Assembly (NCBI GenBank): GCA_030539275.1
Contig: JAUNSK010000007.1
Coordinates: 1 to 64,000, forward strand
DNA from: Oscillospiraceae bacterium
Lineage (GTDB): Bacteria > Bacillota > Clostridia > Oscillospirales > Ruminococcaceae
Direction: 5' to 3'
Length of the DNA: 64,000 bases
Of this stretch, positions 27,830-37,413 are shown piece by piece. Below the pieces are notes generated by a model that did no database searches, had not been told where the DNA came from, and was given only the letters and a program-made list of their open reading frames with translations. Numbering within the stretch: position 1 is the stretch's first letter; every line of letters starts with the position of its first letter. The translations under genes and the position numbers were made by a program.

Positions 27830-28960
27830 ATGACAGGTGTACGGGCTGATTTAAACAACAAATCATCTTATGACAACTATATTTTTTACAGGGTGATAAG
27901 AAAAAAAGTAAAACTCTTCAGAGGAATTTTTGTTCTGTCAGAATTATATTTCATTTTTCAGGCTTTTTCATTTTACTGGATAGGTATCTGCAATATTATC
28001 ATGCCCGCTCTGATTCTTATAATAATAAAAGACATATATCTAATTATTGTACATGACATCAGAAAATCTGTAATATCTGCAGCTGTTAATGCCACTGCCG
28101 TTATGATTATGACACTGCAGTATTTATTTAATACCAGACTCGGTATAGGTGAATTATTAATTTTTATTTTTCTGGAACTATTTTTACTGCCGTCACTATC
28201 AGCACATATCATTCTTTTCAGATATGAGTGCATAGAACAATCTCTTTCATCACTTGCGGACTATCCTTATTTTTTTTCATACAACAGCGGACCCGACAAC
28301 AAGCAGGAGTTTGCAGAGTTCGGCTCCGGCACAGGTGATAAGCTTCTTAAAAATGCTGTTAAAAATCATAATATATCAAAACAGATCCGTTTTATCAGAC
28401 TGGCTTGTGTAATCGGGATCTCAACAGGGATAATTCTTTGCTTATATTACACAGCAAGGCTTTCATCAGTTAGAAATACTCAGAAATACTCACCGCTCAG
28501 TCAGTACTCATATACAGATGAGCCATACATAAACATCGATCTCAGCCTTGCGTGGTGCGAGGATTGTGTAAAGGGCAATGCGTCCTGTGAATTCTGGGCT
28601 CTGCCTTCAGGATGTGACAAGCATGTATATCTTATAAGTGACAAACAGACTTTTGATATGCTTACATATGCACAATTCCCGGTAAATCTTAAAGGAAAGA
28701 TAGTCAAAGCGGACGAAAATGAAATATCAAACGCTGCATTATCAAAGGAGCTTTTAAATGAACGGTACGCTTTTCTGGGTGAAAAAAGCAAAGACTATCT
28801 TGACAGCATAACCAGAAGAGATATTTTTATTCAGATAATCAATACTGACAAGACAAGTGATCAGATACTTTACTCATTTCTGCTTATCCTGATCTCATTT
28901 GCTGTGCTTATTTTTACTGATACATTTATTATACGTAAATATCACACAGATAATTTTTAA
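27830..28960 (+). CDS. Multi-pass membrane protein of unknown function
   Basis: The start at 27830 is chosen because a GAGGTGG ribosome site lies directly upstream; an upstream TTG in frame has none. The product is 376 residues. It has about four helices in the first 150 residues, a soluble stretch, another helix (about 195-215), an extracytoplasmic region with several cysteines (WCEDCVKGNASCEFW), and a C-terminal helix. No known domain was recognised. It is flanked by its own upstream spacer and a terminator, so it is probably monocistronic. Confidence 0.7.
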   Translation: MTGVRADLNNKSSYDNYIFYRVIRKKVKLFRGIFVLSELYFIFQAFSFYWIGICNIIMPALILIIIKDIYLIIVHDIRKSVISAAVNATAVMIMTLQYLFNTRLGIGELLIFIFLELFLLPSLSAHIILFRYECIEQSLSSLADYPYFFSYNSGPDNKQEFAEFGSGTGDKLLKNAVKNHNISKQIRFIRLACVIGISTGIILCLYYTARLSSVRNTQKYSPLSQYSYTDEPYINIDLSLAWCEDCVKGNASCEFWALPSGCDKHVYLISDKQTFDMLTYAQFPVNLKGKIVKADENEISNAALSKELLNERYAFLGEKSKDYLDSITRRDIFIQIINTDKTSDQILYSFLLILISFAVLIFTDTFIIRKYHTDNF

Positions 28961-28965
28961 TCCTT

Positions 28966-28997
28966 GAAGCCACTGCTTAGGCAGTGGTTTTTTGTAT
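28966..28997 (+). terminator. Terminator after the unknown membrane protein
   Basis: The stem CCACTGC-TTAG-GCAGTGG is followed by TTTTTTG on the plus strand, right after the stop codon. Confidence 0.85.
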
Positions 28998-29067
28998 TCA
29001 TATGATATATAAATTATTTTCTTATGTAAGCATGATACAACAGTAGTGTTCAAAACTGATTTAAATG

Positions 29068-29096
29068 TTGAATATACACACAGATTATGATATAAT
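29068..29096 (+). promoter_or_regulatory. Promoter of trmL
   Basis: TTGAAT at 29068-29073 and TATAAT at 29091-29096 have exactly 17 bases between them. The TTG start of trmL is 42 bases downstream. Confidence 0.65.
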
Positions 29097-29137
29097 AAAA
29101 TAGTTGTGTAATTTTCTCGTAAGAAGGAGATGATATT

Positions 29138-29626
29138 TTGCATAAACTAAATATTGTACTTGTTGAACCGCAGATCCCGCAAAATACGGGAAACATTGCA
29201 AGAACATGTGCAGTCACAGGTGCATCACTTCATCTGGTAGAGCCTTTAGGCTTTCAGATAAACGATAAACAGCTCAAGCGTGCAGGACTTGATTACTGGG
29301 ATAAGCTCGACATAACATATTATAAAGATATGAATGATTTTTTTGAAAGAACAAACGGCAATTATTTTTATTTCACTACCAAGGGAAAGAAAGCACACAG
29401 TGATGTTTTGTACCCGTCTGATGCATACATAGTTTTCGGACGTGAGGACGCAGGACTCGATGAAAAGCTGTTATATGAAAACATGGACCATTGCGTACGC
29501 ATCCCGATGAGAAATACGCTGAGAAGTCTGAATCTTTCAAACTCGGTTGCAATTGCAGCGTACGAGGTTCTCAGACAATGGGATTATCCTGATCTAAGTT
29601 CGCAGGGCAGACTGACCAGATATTAA
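29138..29626 (+). CDS. trmL: tRNA (cytidine/uridine(34)-2'-O)-methyltransferase
   Basis: The 162-residue SPOUT-class enzyme methylates the wobble-base ribose of tRNA-Leu isoacceptors using S-adenosylmethionine. Motifs visible are EPQIPQNTGNIARTC (motif 1), FGREDAGL (motif 2) and IPMRNTLRSLNLSNSVAIAAYE (motif 3, partly quoted) forming the cofactor knot. The start is TTG at 29138, supported by an AAGAAGGAGA ribosome site seven bases upstream. The DegV gene follows 22 bases after the stop and is probably co-transcribed. Confidence 0.95.
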   Translation: MHKLNIVLVEPQIPQNTGNIARTCAVTGASLHLVEPLGFQINDKQLKRAGLDYWDKLDITYYKDMNDFFERTNGNYFYFTTKGKKAHSDVLYPSDAYIVFGREDAGLDEKLLYENMDHCVRIPMRNTLRSLNLSNSVAIAAYEVLRQWDYPDLSSQGRLTRY

Positions 29627-29648
29627 AAATATAATACGAGGTAAAAAT

Positions 29649-30524
29649 ATGAGTAAAATAAAATTAATTACTGATTCAGCATCAGATATAGACCATGAAA
29701 CAGCCGTAAAGAACGATATTCATGTTATCGGTTTTTCAGTTTCACTCGGTCAGAAATCATATATTGACGGGACAGATTTTACAACTGATGAGTTTTACAG
29801 GATGCTCGACAGTTCAAATGATTTCCCTAAAACTGCTCAGATAACTCCTATGCAGTTTGTTGATATCTATAAAGATTATTATGAAAAAGGCTATACTCAT
29901 CTTATCTATGTTTCTATTTCATCCACCGGCTCAGCAACTATCAACAATGCAAAACATGCGATCGATATGTTCTTTGACGATGTACCTGATGCACGTGACA
30001 AGATAAAAATCAGTGTTGTTGACTCACTCAACTACACTGCCTGCTATGGATATCCTCTGATCACAGCAGCATCTAAAATTAAAAAGGGACAGACTGCTGA
30101 AGAAATACTTGCCTATCTTGATGACTGGTTTTCAAGTGTAGAAATGTACTTTGTACCATATACACTTGAGTATGTCAAGCGTTCCGGACGTTTGTCCGCA
30201 GCTGCGGCATTTGTCGGTGAACTGCTCGGACTTAAGCCTGTAATAAAGATGGTCGACGGAGTTTCTTATGTTCCTGAAAAGATCCGCGGTGAAAAAAATA
30301 TTATTCCTAAGATAATCGAAATAGCAAAGAAAAACATGGTCCCGAGAACTCCGTATATCCTTCTCTCAGGAAGTCTTCCTGATGAATCTGCCCAGCTTGA
30401 AAAAGAGATCACAAAAGCTCTTGGATATGCACCGGAGTACAATCAGAAAATAGGCCCTACAATTTCGTCACATGCAGGGCATAAGGTCGTCGGCATAATA
30501 CTAAAAGGCAGTAAAAGAAGATAA
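29649..30524 (+). CDS. DegV family fatty-acid-binding protein
   Basis: The 291-residue protein shows the DegV layout: LITDSASDI at the N-terminus, the lipid-carboxylate contact region THLIYVSISSTGSATINNA, and the conserved YVKRSGRLSAAAAFVGELLGLKPV (partly quoted) helix. Family members bind fatty acids, and some (FakB) hand them to the FakA kinase for phospholipid synthesis. No FakA homologue is in the window. It is downstream of trmL and followed by a strong terminator. Confidence 0.94.
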   Translation: MSKIKLITDSASDIDHETAVKNDIHVIGFSVSLGQKSYIDGTDFTTDEFYRMLDSSNDFPKTAQITPMQFVDIYKDYYEKGYTHLIYVSISSTGSATINNAKHAIDMFFDDVPDARDKIKISVVDSLNYTACYGYPLITAASKIKKGQTAEEILAYLDDWFSSVEMYFVPYTLEYVKRSGRLSAAAAFVGELLGLKPVIKMVDGVSYVPEKIRGEKNIIPKIIEIAKKNMVPRTPYILLSGSLPDESAQLEKEITKALGYAPEYNQKIGPTISSHAGHKVVGIILKGSKRR

Positions 30525-30528
30525 TAAT

Positions 30529-30574
30529 AATATCTGCGTTTCATATAGCAAATGAAACGCAGATTATTTTTTTA
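30529..30574. terminator. Terminator after the DegV gene
   Basis: A 13-bp perfect inverted repeat (ATCTGCGTTTCAT and its complement) with a six-base loop is followed by TATTTTTTT on the plus strand. It also sits directly at the end of the convergent type VII-like cluster and may serve both. Confidence 0.9.
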
Positions 30575-30835
30575 TATGATTATAAGTTCACTTCCGCTTA
30601 CTATCCCATAATCACAAAGTTTTACTGAAGGATCAAGCGGTTTCGATGACAGTGATGTAAAAACAGCTGTGTTTTCCGGGATGCTGAACAGTTCACTGTT
30701 ATTTTCATATTCCATTATCTCTCTGAGTGCAAGTTTAACTGCCTGTGAGACTAACAGCCCGTCATCAGCGCAAAAATCATATCTCTTTGAAACAGCCGGA
30801 CAGTAAATGCCAATAAGTATTATCCTGTTATTCAT
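30572..30835 (-). CDS. EsaB/YukD-like ubiquitin-fold protein of a type VII secretion cluster
   Basis: This 87-residue protein has the compact ubiquitin-like layout of YukD/EsaB proteins: a first strand IILIGIYCP, a central helix (about 28-44), and a final GSELIII strand. In Firmicutes these proteins accompany EssC-type ATPases and are needed for type VII secretion. Here it is the last gene of a four-gene minus-strand operon headed by an EssC-like gene, and its start overlaps the stop of the preceding gene by eight bases. The context makes the family call fairly firm. Confidence 0.72.
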   Translation of the reverse strand: MNNRIILIGIYCPAVSKRYDFCADDGLLVSQAVKLALREIMEYENNSELFSIPENTAVFTSLSSKPLDPSVKLCDYGIVSGSELIII

Positions 30836-31307
30836 TTTTGTTCATTCCTTTATTAAGATACCCGATAAGTCCCGGCAGGTCAGTTCTTATCTTTTCAGAT
30901 GCAAAAATAATAAACCTGCTGTCAGGGTAATCATCACTGAGCTTAAGTTCAAGATCATCAGCACAACTGAGCGGTGTGATTATATAGTCACCCTCTGACA
31001 AGCTGTCAGGCTCTATAAGTAAAGATACGCCGTCATTCCAGTATATCCACAGACTTATTTCCTCATCACATGCCACACAGGATGCGCAAAATACCAGTTG
31101 GATAATATATCTGAATCCGCGGTCTAAATAAATATTTTCACCTGCAATTGTCAGCACACCCTTGTCAGCCAGTCCCTTGGCAGCATTCATGCAGTCTTCA
31201 CTGTCAAGATACATAAACCCGAATCCCTGATAAAGACTGTTTATATCTCCCAGCCTGTCAAGCAGAAATATCAGTTCTCTCTTCTTTAATCTGTACGATA
31301 CTGCCAT
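30828..31307 (-). CDS. Unknown protein in the type VII-like cluster
   Basis: This 159-residue protein has no membrane segment and no family that I recognise. It begins with a helix-rich part (about 1-50, with the pattern LLDRLGDINSLYQGFGFM and AAKGLADKGVLTIAG, reminiscent of a winged helix) and ends in alternating beta strands and helices. Its start touches the stop of the regulator gene upstream and its end overlaps the EsaB-like gene, so it is tightly coupled. A similarity to the EspG-type chaperone fold of ESX systems is possible but unproven. Confidence 0.6.
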   Translation of the reverse strand: MAVSYRLKKRELIFLLDRLGDINSLYQGFGFMYLDSEDCMNAAKGLADKGVLTIAGENIYLDRGFRYIIQLVFCASCVACDEEISLWIYWNDGVSLLIEPDSLSEGDYIITPLSCADDLELKLSDDYPDSRFIIFASEKIRTDLPGLIGYLNKGMNKNE

Positions 31308-32044
31308 CAGAAAATATTCTCCTTTAACGCTTCACTCATATATTTCTTTACCATCGGACTGTAAGAACGTGAAAAGAACACCTGTGAACCATCATTCATA
31401 TATATTGTCTTTTCACTGTAATTGATCTGATCAATAAATTTTGTATTTACAACAAAGCTTCTGTGAACACGCAGAAAATAATCAGGTGCACGAGACATGA
31501 CAGACTCGAGGCTGTCATAAAACTCAAAGATCTGACCGGCAGTCCTGAGTGTTATTTTTTTGCTCTGTACCTCGATTATGATTATCTGACGAAATGAGAC
31601 CTTATAGTCTATTGACCTTATCCTGAAACTGTAAAAGCTGTTGTCTGACTGATTTTCCTCAAGTCTGCTGTAATCTGCATATATCTCATCTATAACATAT
31701 CCGACCTGTTCCTGATTTGCCTGTACCGGGAGAATTGCAGCAGGTTTTGTATCATTGCCCATGAAACCGAACATTTCTTCAGCACACGAAACTACCAGTA
31801 CTATATAGTTGTCATCATTGGACTTTCTTATTGAAGCTGAAAGCTTACCAAGATACCGGTCCTTTCTGAGCATATACAGCATAATGCAGGTATACTCCGG
31901 CAGAGCATTGTATATCGTTGTGAAACTATAGTAGCTCTTTACACTTATACTTTCTCCGGCTGATTTTTTGACACAGCATTTACAAAGAGCTGATAACGAT
32001 TCAGCCTTTTCCTTTTCACTGTCATATATCAGAATATCAAACAT
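31307..32044 (-). CDS. LytTR-family regulator with a pseudo-receiver domain
   Basis: The 245-residue protein has an N-terminal receiver-like half (about 1-125) and a C-terminal LytTR DNA-binding domain (about 135-240, with FLRVHRSFVVNTKFI and SRSYSPMVKKYM). The receiver looks inactive: only one acidic residue is seen in the first pocket (IYDSEKE) and the strand expected to carry the phospho-acceptor Asp reads CIMLYMLRKD. It overlaps the end of the EssC-like gene by 16 bases. No partner kinase is adjacent. It probably regulates the secretion cluster by a phosphorylation-independent route. Confidence 0.85.
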   Translation of the reverse strand: MFDILIYDSEKEKAESLSALCKCCVKKSAGESISVKSYYSFTTIYNALPEYTCIMLYMLRKDRYLGKLSASIRKSNDDNYIVLVVSCAEEMFGFMGNDTKPAAILPVQANQEQVGYVIDEIYADYSRLEENQSDNSFYSFRIRSIDYKVSFRQIIIIEVQSKKITLRTAGQIFEFYDSLESVMSRAPDYFLRVHRSFVVNTKFIDQINYSEKTIYMNDGSQVFFSRSYSPMVKKYMSEALKENIF

Positions 32045-35000
32045 TCCTCTTCCCCTCTGCTTACATGTAAAAATACTTCAGCTGCCTTATACTTCATACA
32101 AAGCCCTGCAGCATCCCTGTACCCTACAAACTCTATTCCGTATCCCTGTGCCCTTTGAAAAAATGTCTCAGTTATTTCACTCATGCCGTCAAAACTGTCA
32201 TGTGAATATACACAGCTGCAAAATTCATACAGGCTTCCGAGAAACACCCTGTGGGTTACAGACAGCGGACGTTTCTGACTTTTTCTGCGTTCAAACTCTT
32301 TTCTGAGCTTAACGAGCATATCATATGCTCCCTGCATCCCTGCAAATACCTGAGCACCTTCAATGATGTATCTGTCATCCCCCTCAGGAATCCACTGCAG
32401 CACAGAAATATTTTCCTGAATAATAAGTGAAGCGGCTTTCAGGTAATCTTTTCTTGTACGTACATCAAGACATCTGCACAGACAGTCGTTTTCTCTGCCC
32501 TGACCATCATCTTTGTCACTTGCCGTATCTTTGTATCTGAGTACGATCTCACCGAACTTTTCTGACATGAACTTCCTGAGCACCGATTCACTGTTGTCAC
32601 AGGTAATCAGAGCTGTCTGAAACTCACAGGAACCGCGCGAATGAAGATAAACATAACCAGGATTATCACGAATACCATGAGCCGGTACATATGACAGCAG
32701 TTGCGCATATTCACTCACGTCTCCTGACCTGAGAGCAGCCTGTGTACCGAAATTTCTTCTTGTTCTGAGTTTCATGTCTGACAGATGTTTAATTGAAACA
32801 ATAAAATATATTCCATATCTGCAGCAGTCTCTTAAAATAAGTTCAAACTTGTCAGCAAACTGCGGATAAAGCCCGCTGAATGAATAGAAGCCGTCTATAC
32901 ATACAACAACTGCAGCCATATCAGAATATCTGGCATTGTATTCATTATAATTTCCGGCGCATTTCTGTGCAAAAGTTTTCTTTCTGATTTTCATTTGGGA
33001 GATCAGCTCATCCAGAAATGCAGCCAGTTCTTCTTCATCAGGCGGAGATAATATTTTAAGAGTATGAGGAAGCTTTGAGTATATACTGAACGCAGATGAT
33101 TCAAAATCCATCACTGCTATTTTAAGTCTTAAGGGTGAATAATTTGATACCATAGAATAGAGCATGGTATTTATAAGAGTTGTTTTTCCGCTTCCCGAAT
33201 CTCCTGAAATAAGAATGCTGCCGGATGAGCCTATATCGATAACAGCAGGATATATCTTCTGATTATCGGTATCATCTGCAAGTCCGGGTACACATATGAT
33301 CCCCTGCGAAAAGTCAGATTCACCTGGCATAAGGACGTCATCAAGCAAGATACTGTCTGCAGGAGGATCAAGCCATAACGGCGGCAGAGGATCTATCCTG
33401 TTCTCCCTGGCGGACTTCATTATAAAATCTGCAAGAATACCGGCCTGCGTATCACCTGCACCTGTTTCATCATTTACAGCTGCTGTGTGCAGAACCATTT
33501 CAGAAAGATCTGTATCTACCATCTTCATATATGAGGCATCATCATCCGTATATTTTCCTCCGGAATACGCTGTCTGGATCAGTTCAAAGATCTCATCATT
33601 TCCGACCTGTACATATGCCCTTCCCGCAATTTTAAGTGTTGATGCCTCAGGCCGTCTCAGCATCTCCAGACTGTCTGCTTTATCCTGGACCTTAAGACAT
33701 ATTCTGAAGCTTGAATTGCTCCATATCTGCTCATCGATAACTCCGGCAGGCTTCTGAGTTGCAAGTATAAGATGAATACCAAGACTTCTTCCTATACGTG
33801 AAATACTGATAAGCTCACTGATAAATTCCGGATTTTCCTTCTTAAGCTCCGCAAACTCATCAACAATGATGACAATATGAGGGAGCGGCATGCTTACAAG
33901 ACCTTTTAAATACATTTTCATATACTTATCAACATGACTGAGTTTATATTTTTTTAGCAGCTCCTGACGGCGTCTTATCTCGTTTTTTATTGCAGTACAG
34001 GCCCTGTATATAACTGATGACAGTCCTCTGGCCGTATCAAGATTTGTCAGTACACCTCTCACATGAGGCAGATTTTCAAACAGCTGTGACATTCCTCCAC
34101 CCTTATAGTCGATAAGGATCATTGAAACTTCATCCGGATGATAGTTCATGGCAAGAGAAAGGATTATATTCTGCAGCACCTCTGATTTTCCCGAACCTGT
34201 CATTCCTGCAACCAGACCGTGAGGACCGTGGTTTTTCTCCCCTATATCCAGAACAAATATTTTCTGCGCCGCATCTGTTCCCAGGTTTACCCTCAACCCT
34301 TCATATGCGTGATTGACATTATATCTCTGAGTAATACTGATTTTTTGTATCTGAGATATTTCATTAAGCTTGAAAAAGCTTATACAGTCCGGCAGCATAT
34401 GTCTGGTTACAGTATAATTTTTCTTGCCCGCAAGTCTTCGTGCAAATGTATCTGCAGTACTCATGTCTGTAAAATCCATTGTAACATTTCCTTTTGTGCC
34501 GCATCTGACTATTCCCCTGAATTTGTCAGTCAGTTCACAAGTCAGATGACATTCATTCATTGAAAAGTTTTCATCAGAGTTCAGGATAATAAATGTTGCT
34601 CCAAGATCGTATTTGCTGAACATATACTTATTAACCGCACTTTGCTGTGCTGAAGGCAGATCTGTACAGAAAATTATATAATGCGGGAAGAACCGCTCTG
34701 TATATCCCTGAACCCTCAATGCTGTTCTTTCAGACAACTTATCTGATATACAATACATAACATCTGTATATGTGCTTTCAGAACCGGAAATATATCTGAA
34801 ACTGTTCTCATCTGACAGACAGTGCGGCAGCCATCCCGCCCATCTGAAGCTGTCAATATCATCTGCTTTACACAGTATTGCAAGCTTAACATCCCGGGCA
34901 CTGTGTGAAGCTGCGGCACATACTATAAGTGAATATGCCATCATATACACCTCATCAGTATTGCCCTTTATCTGAATGATCCGCTCTTTTTTCAGATCTG

Positions 35001-36234
35001 CAAGGACAGGTACATCATCCATGAGAAGTATTTTGTCGATCGTATCTCTGTAATACATGACAGCTTCCTGAGGTGAAAGAGATATCTCTGATCTTACCCC
35101 TGCCGCTCCGATCCTGAGACATAGAAAATCATCACTGTCACGTCTTCTCACAAGATCATCCGGGCAGTACAAAAGATCTGCTGTGTACTGAGCACCAGGA
35201 TATCTTGATCTGAGTATCTCTGCATTTTGTCTTACTCTCTCCTCAAGCAAACTGAGCTGATGTCCGGCAAAGGCAGAATCAAGTTTTCTGTCTTTTATGA
35301 GCTTAACACACTTGGCAAGTTTTCCGGCAGCTTGTACAACAGCACACCATAGTACTGCTGCGGCCGCTGTCAGACCTGAAAAAAGAAATATAAGACCAGG
35401 CAGCGAAGGTTTCTGCAGATACACTGAAAACACGTATGTAAGCACTGAAGCTGATATAACTGATGTCAGTGCTGCTTCACCGTAATTTCTCACGTGTCCT
35501 GAATCGTCTGTATCATCATGGCTGCATGAAAGTACAACAGGCGACATGTCGGGAAGATCATGGCAGACAGGCGTTCTGATAACACTTTCCTTTTTCCCGC
35601 CGGGAGGCTCATATCCTCCTTTATATCTCTTGAGGCTGACATGTACGCTGTCACAGCAGTTCACGCAGATAATGTCGCCTAAAAAAATAATTTTTACTCC
35701 TGCAAGATATATGACATCAGATCTGTTGAGGCACTGTCTGGAAGAAGTACGTCTGCCGTTTATATATATTTCACCCTTTACGCAGGCTTCTATATAATAT
35801 CCGTTATCCTCACACAGTATATATGCATGCTCAGTATTAACCGCATGACTGTTTATACAGATATCATCAGCTGATGAACTTCCTATTTTTATTTCATTCT
35901 TTCCTTCAGTACTGTAGAGTAAAAATCTGTTGATGCTTATCCCGGCACGGCGTACCGCAACAGGGTATATTGCTGAGGATTTTCTTGACCTGAGACTGTA
36001 TATAAAACCGTCATACAGTCTTGCTGACATAATTTCGTGTCCGCGGTTATCAAGTACTGCTGCTGTATTATCCGATACTGCATACACGTCATCACCTGTC
36101 ACCTCAAAGCTTATACTGACCGGTACTGATTTATCCTTTTCATGTAAATCTATACTTATTTTCTTTTTGTTATGAAGGCACAGATGATACTCTGAAAGTG
36201 TATCACCGCTGGTAATATAAACAGTATAATTCAT
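32029..36234 (-). CDS. essC: EssC-like FtsK/SpoIIIE ATPase with FHA domain (type VII secretion)
   Basis: The 1401-residue membrane ATPase matches the EssC layout of Firmicutes type VII secretion. An N-terminal region contains at least one FHA domain (about 95-195, KIGSSSADDI...VNTEHAYI...INGRR). Two membrane helices follow (about 250-300). The first FtsK domain has Walker A GMTGSGKS (Lys683) and Walker B VIIVDEFAEL. The second has Walker A GDSGSGKTT (Lys1017). A third C-terminal ATPase-like domain (about 1250-1401) lacks a Walker A. EssC drives export of WXG100/LXG proteins. It is first in a four-gene operon; EssA, EssB, EsaA and WXG100 genes are not present here. Confidence 0.88.
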   Translation of the reverse strand: MNYTVYITSGDTLSEYHLCLHNKKKISIDLHEKDKSVPVSISFEVTGDDVYAVSDNTAAVLDNRGHEIMSARLYDGFIYSLRSRKSSAIYPVAVRRAGISINRFLLYSTEGKNEIKIGSSSADDICINSHAVNTEHAYILCEDNGYYIEACVKGEIYINGRRTSSRQCLNRSDVIYLAGVKIIFLGDIICVNCCDSVHVSLKRYKGGYEPPGGKKESVIRTPVCHDLPDMSPVVLSCSHDDTDDSGHVRNYGEAALTSVISASVLTYVFSVYLQKPSLPGLIFLFSGLTAAAAVLWCAVVQAAGKLAKCVKLIKDRKLDSAFAGHQLSLLEERVRQNAEILRSRYPGAQYTADLLYCPDDLVRRRDSDDFLCLRIGAAGVRSEISLSPQEAVMYYRDTIDKILLMDDVPVLADLKKERIIQIKGNTDEVYMMAYSLIVCAAASHSARDVKLAILCKADDIDSFRWAGWLPHCLSDENSFRYISGSESTYTDVMYCISDKLSERTALRVQGYTERFFPHYIIFCTDLPSAQQSAVNKYMFSKYDLGATFIILNSDENFSMNECHLTCELTDKFRGIVRCGTKGNVTMDFTDMSTADTFARRLAGKKNYTVTRHMLPDCISFFKLNEISQIQKISITQRYNVNHAYEGLRVNLGTDAAQKIFVLDIGEKNHGPHGLVAGMTGSGKSEVLQNIILSLAMNYHPDEVSMILIDYKGGGMSQLFENLPHVRGVLTNLDTARGLSSVIYRACTAIKNEIRRRQELLKKYKLSHVDKYMKMYLKGLVSMPLPHIVIIVDEFAELKKENPEFISELISISRIGRSLGIHLILATQKPAGVIDEQIWSNSSFRICLKVQDKADSLEMLRRPEASTLKIAGRAYVQVGNDEIFELIQTAYSGGKYTDDDASYMKMVDTDLSEMVLHTAAVNDETGAGDTQAGILADFIMKSARENRIDPLPPLWLDPPADSILLDDVLMPGESDFSQGIICVPGLADDTDNQKIYPAVIDIGSSGSILISGDSGSGKTTLINTMLYSMVSNYSPLRLKIAVMDFESSAFSIYSKLPHTLKILSPPDEEELAAFLDELISQMKIRKKTFAQKCAGNYNEYNARYSDMAAVVVCIDGFYSFSGLYPQFADKFELILRDCCRYGIYFIVSIKHLSDMKLRTRRNFGTQAALRSGDVSEYAQLLSYVPAHGIRDNPGYVYLHSRGSCEFQTALITCDNSESVLRKFMSEKFGEIVLRYKDTASDKDDGQGRENDCLCRCLDVRTRKDYLKAASLIIQENISVLQWIPEGDDRYIIEGAQVFAGMQGAYDMLVKLRKEFERRKSQKRPLSVTHRVFLGSLYEFCSCVYSHDSFDGMSEITETFFQRAQGYGIEFVGYRDAAGLCMKYKAAEVFLHVSRGEEECLIF

Positions 36235-36522
36235 ATTATGAAATCCATCTTTCGTCCTTTAATGTTAAAAGTTTATAATTTATGTATTTTTCTGCATGCA
36301 TTGATATTATACAGGATTATATTGTATATGTCAATAATTGCAATTATTAATACATAATATGACACAGGCAGGTTTGCTGAAAAAATTATATGAATTTTCT
36401 GTTATAAAAAAACTTGCAATATTTTAACTGTCATAGTATAATTATAATATTAGTATCTATACAGCCTGTATTTACAATCAGCTGTATTTATTATAAATTA
36501 TGTGCTGAAAGGAATGAATTCT
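36235..36522. other. Divergent intergenic region
   Basis: About 290 AT-rich bases separate the EssC-like gene from the PHP gene. No ORF or strong hairpin was seen. A TATAAT-like box at about 36440-36446 probably serves the PHP gene; promoter elements for the EssC operon are not distinct. Confidence 0.4.
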
Positions 36523-37368
36523 ATGAAAATCGACCTACATTGTCACACTACACTATCTGACGGTTCACTTGGAATCGAAGATGTGATCATACAGGCCAAG
36601 CGCACCTCTATTGACTTTTTATCAATAACAGATCATGATACACTCGCCTCTTTTTCCAGGGCTTCTGTTCTGGGAGAAAGATACGGAGTAAAAATAATAC
36701 AGGGCGTAGAAATGTCTGCCTGGGACAAAGAACGCAGTCAGAAGGTACATATCCTGTGTTATGCCCCAAAAAAACCTGACCGTCTGGAAGGTCTTTGCCT
36801 TAAATGCTGTGAGATCAGAAAATCATGCTCAAAGGAAATGATCGAAAAGGTCATGCAGAAATATCCTATAACCGCAGAAAATGTTCTGAAACACTGTACC
36901 GGAAGCAAAAGTATTTTCAAGCAGCACATAATGAGGGCTCTGATAGATTACGGATATGCACTCGAGTTTTATGGAAAGCTTAATGATGAACTGTTCAATA
37001 TGGAAAACGGAACATGTCTTGTGGAACGTGAATATCCTGATGTACGCTTTGTACTTGATCTTATTCACTCAGCACGCGGAGTAGCTGTTATGGCTCACCC
37101 GATGCTGTACAATAACACAGAACTGCTTGAAAAACTTGCCCAGGAAGGCAAAATTGACGGTGTGGAAGTAAATCACTATACTGCTGATGAAGAAGACAGA
37201 GCAAAGCTTATGCAGATAGCTGAGAAGTACAACCTTATTGTTACCGGCGGATCTGATTTTCACGGCCTGTACAACTCAACCCCTACATATATAGGCAGCG
37301 AGCTTACTACCAAGGAAAATCTTGACCGTATCATCAAGCTTGCCAATAAAAAAACTGACGCATAACTG
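36523..37368 (+). CDS. PHP-domain phosphoesterase
   Basis: The start at 36523 is favoured by a GAAAGGA ribosome site nine bases upstream; in-frame GTG and ATG codons lie 21 and 9 bases earlier. The product has 280 residues. The PHP metal-binding motifs are clear: DLHCHTTLSDG, SITDHDTL, GVEMSA, AHP and the final GGSDFHG. It resembles the YciV/TrpH (RNase AM, 3',5'-nucleoside bisphosphate phosphatase) group of cytoplasmic phosphoesterases. The malic enzyme gene follows 45 bases after the stop codon region and may be co-transcribed. Confidence 0.9.
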
Positions 37369-37413
37369 CAGTCTGTTTACACCAATAATTTTAATAACAA
37401 AGAGGTCATAAAA

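Noticed and set aside
33296-33757. Open frame of 153 codons opposite the EssC-like gene
   Set aside because: It is a complement-frame shadow of conserved ATPase sequence.
30500-36500. A WXG100 substrate gene beside the EssC-like gene
   Set aside because: No ORF of about 100 codons with a central WxG motif was found on either strand in this part of the window.
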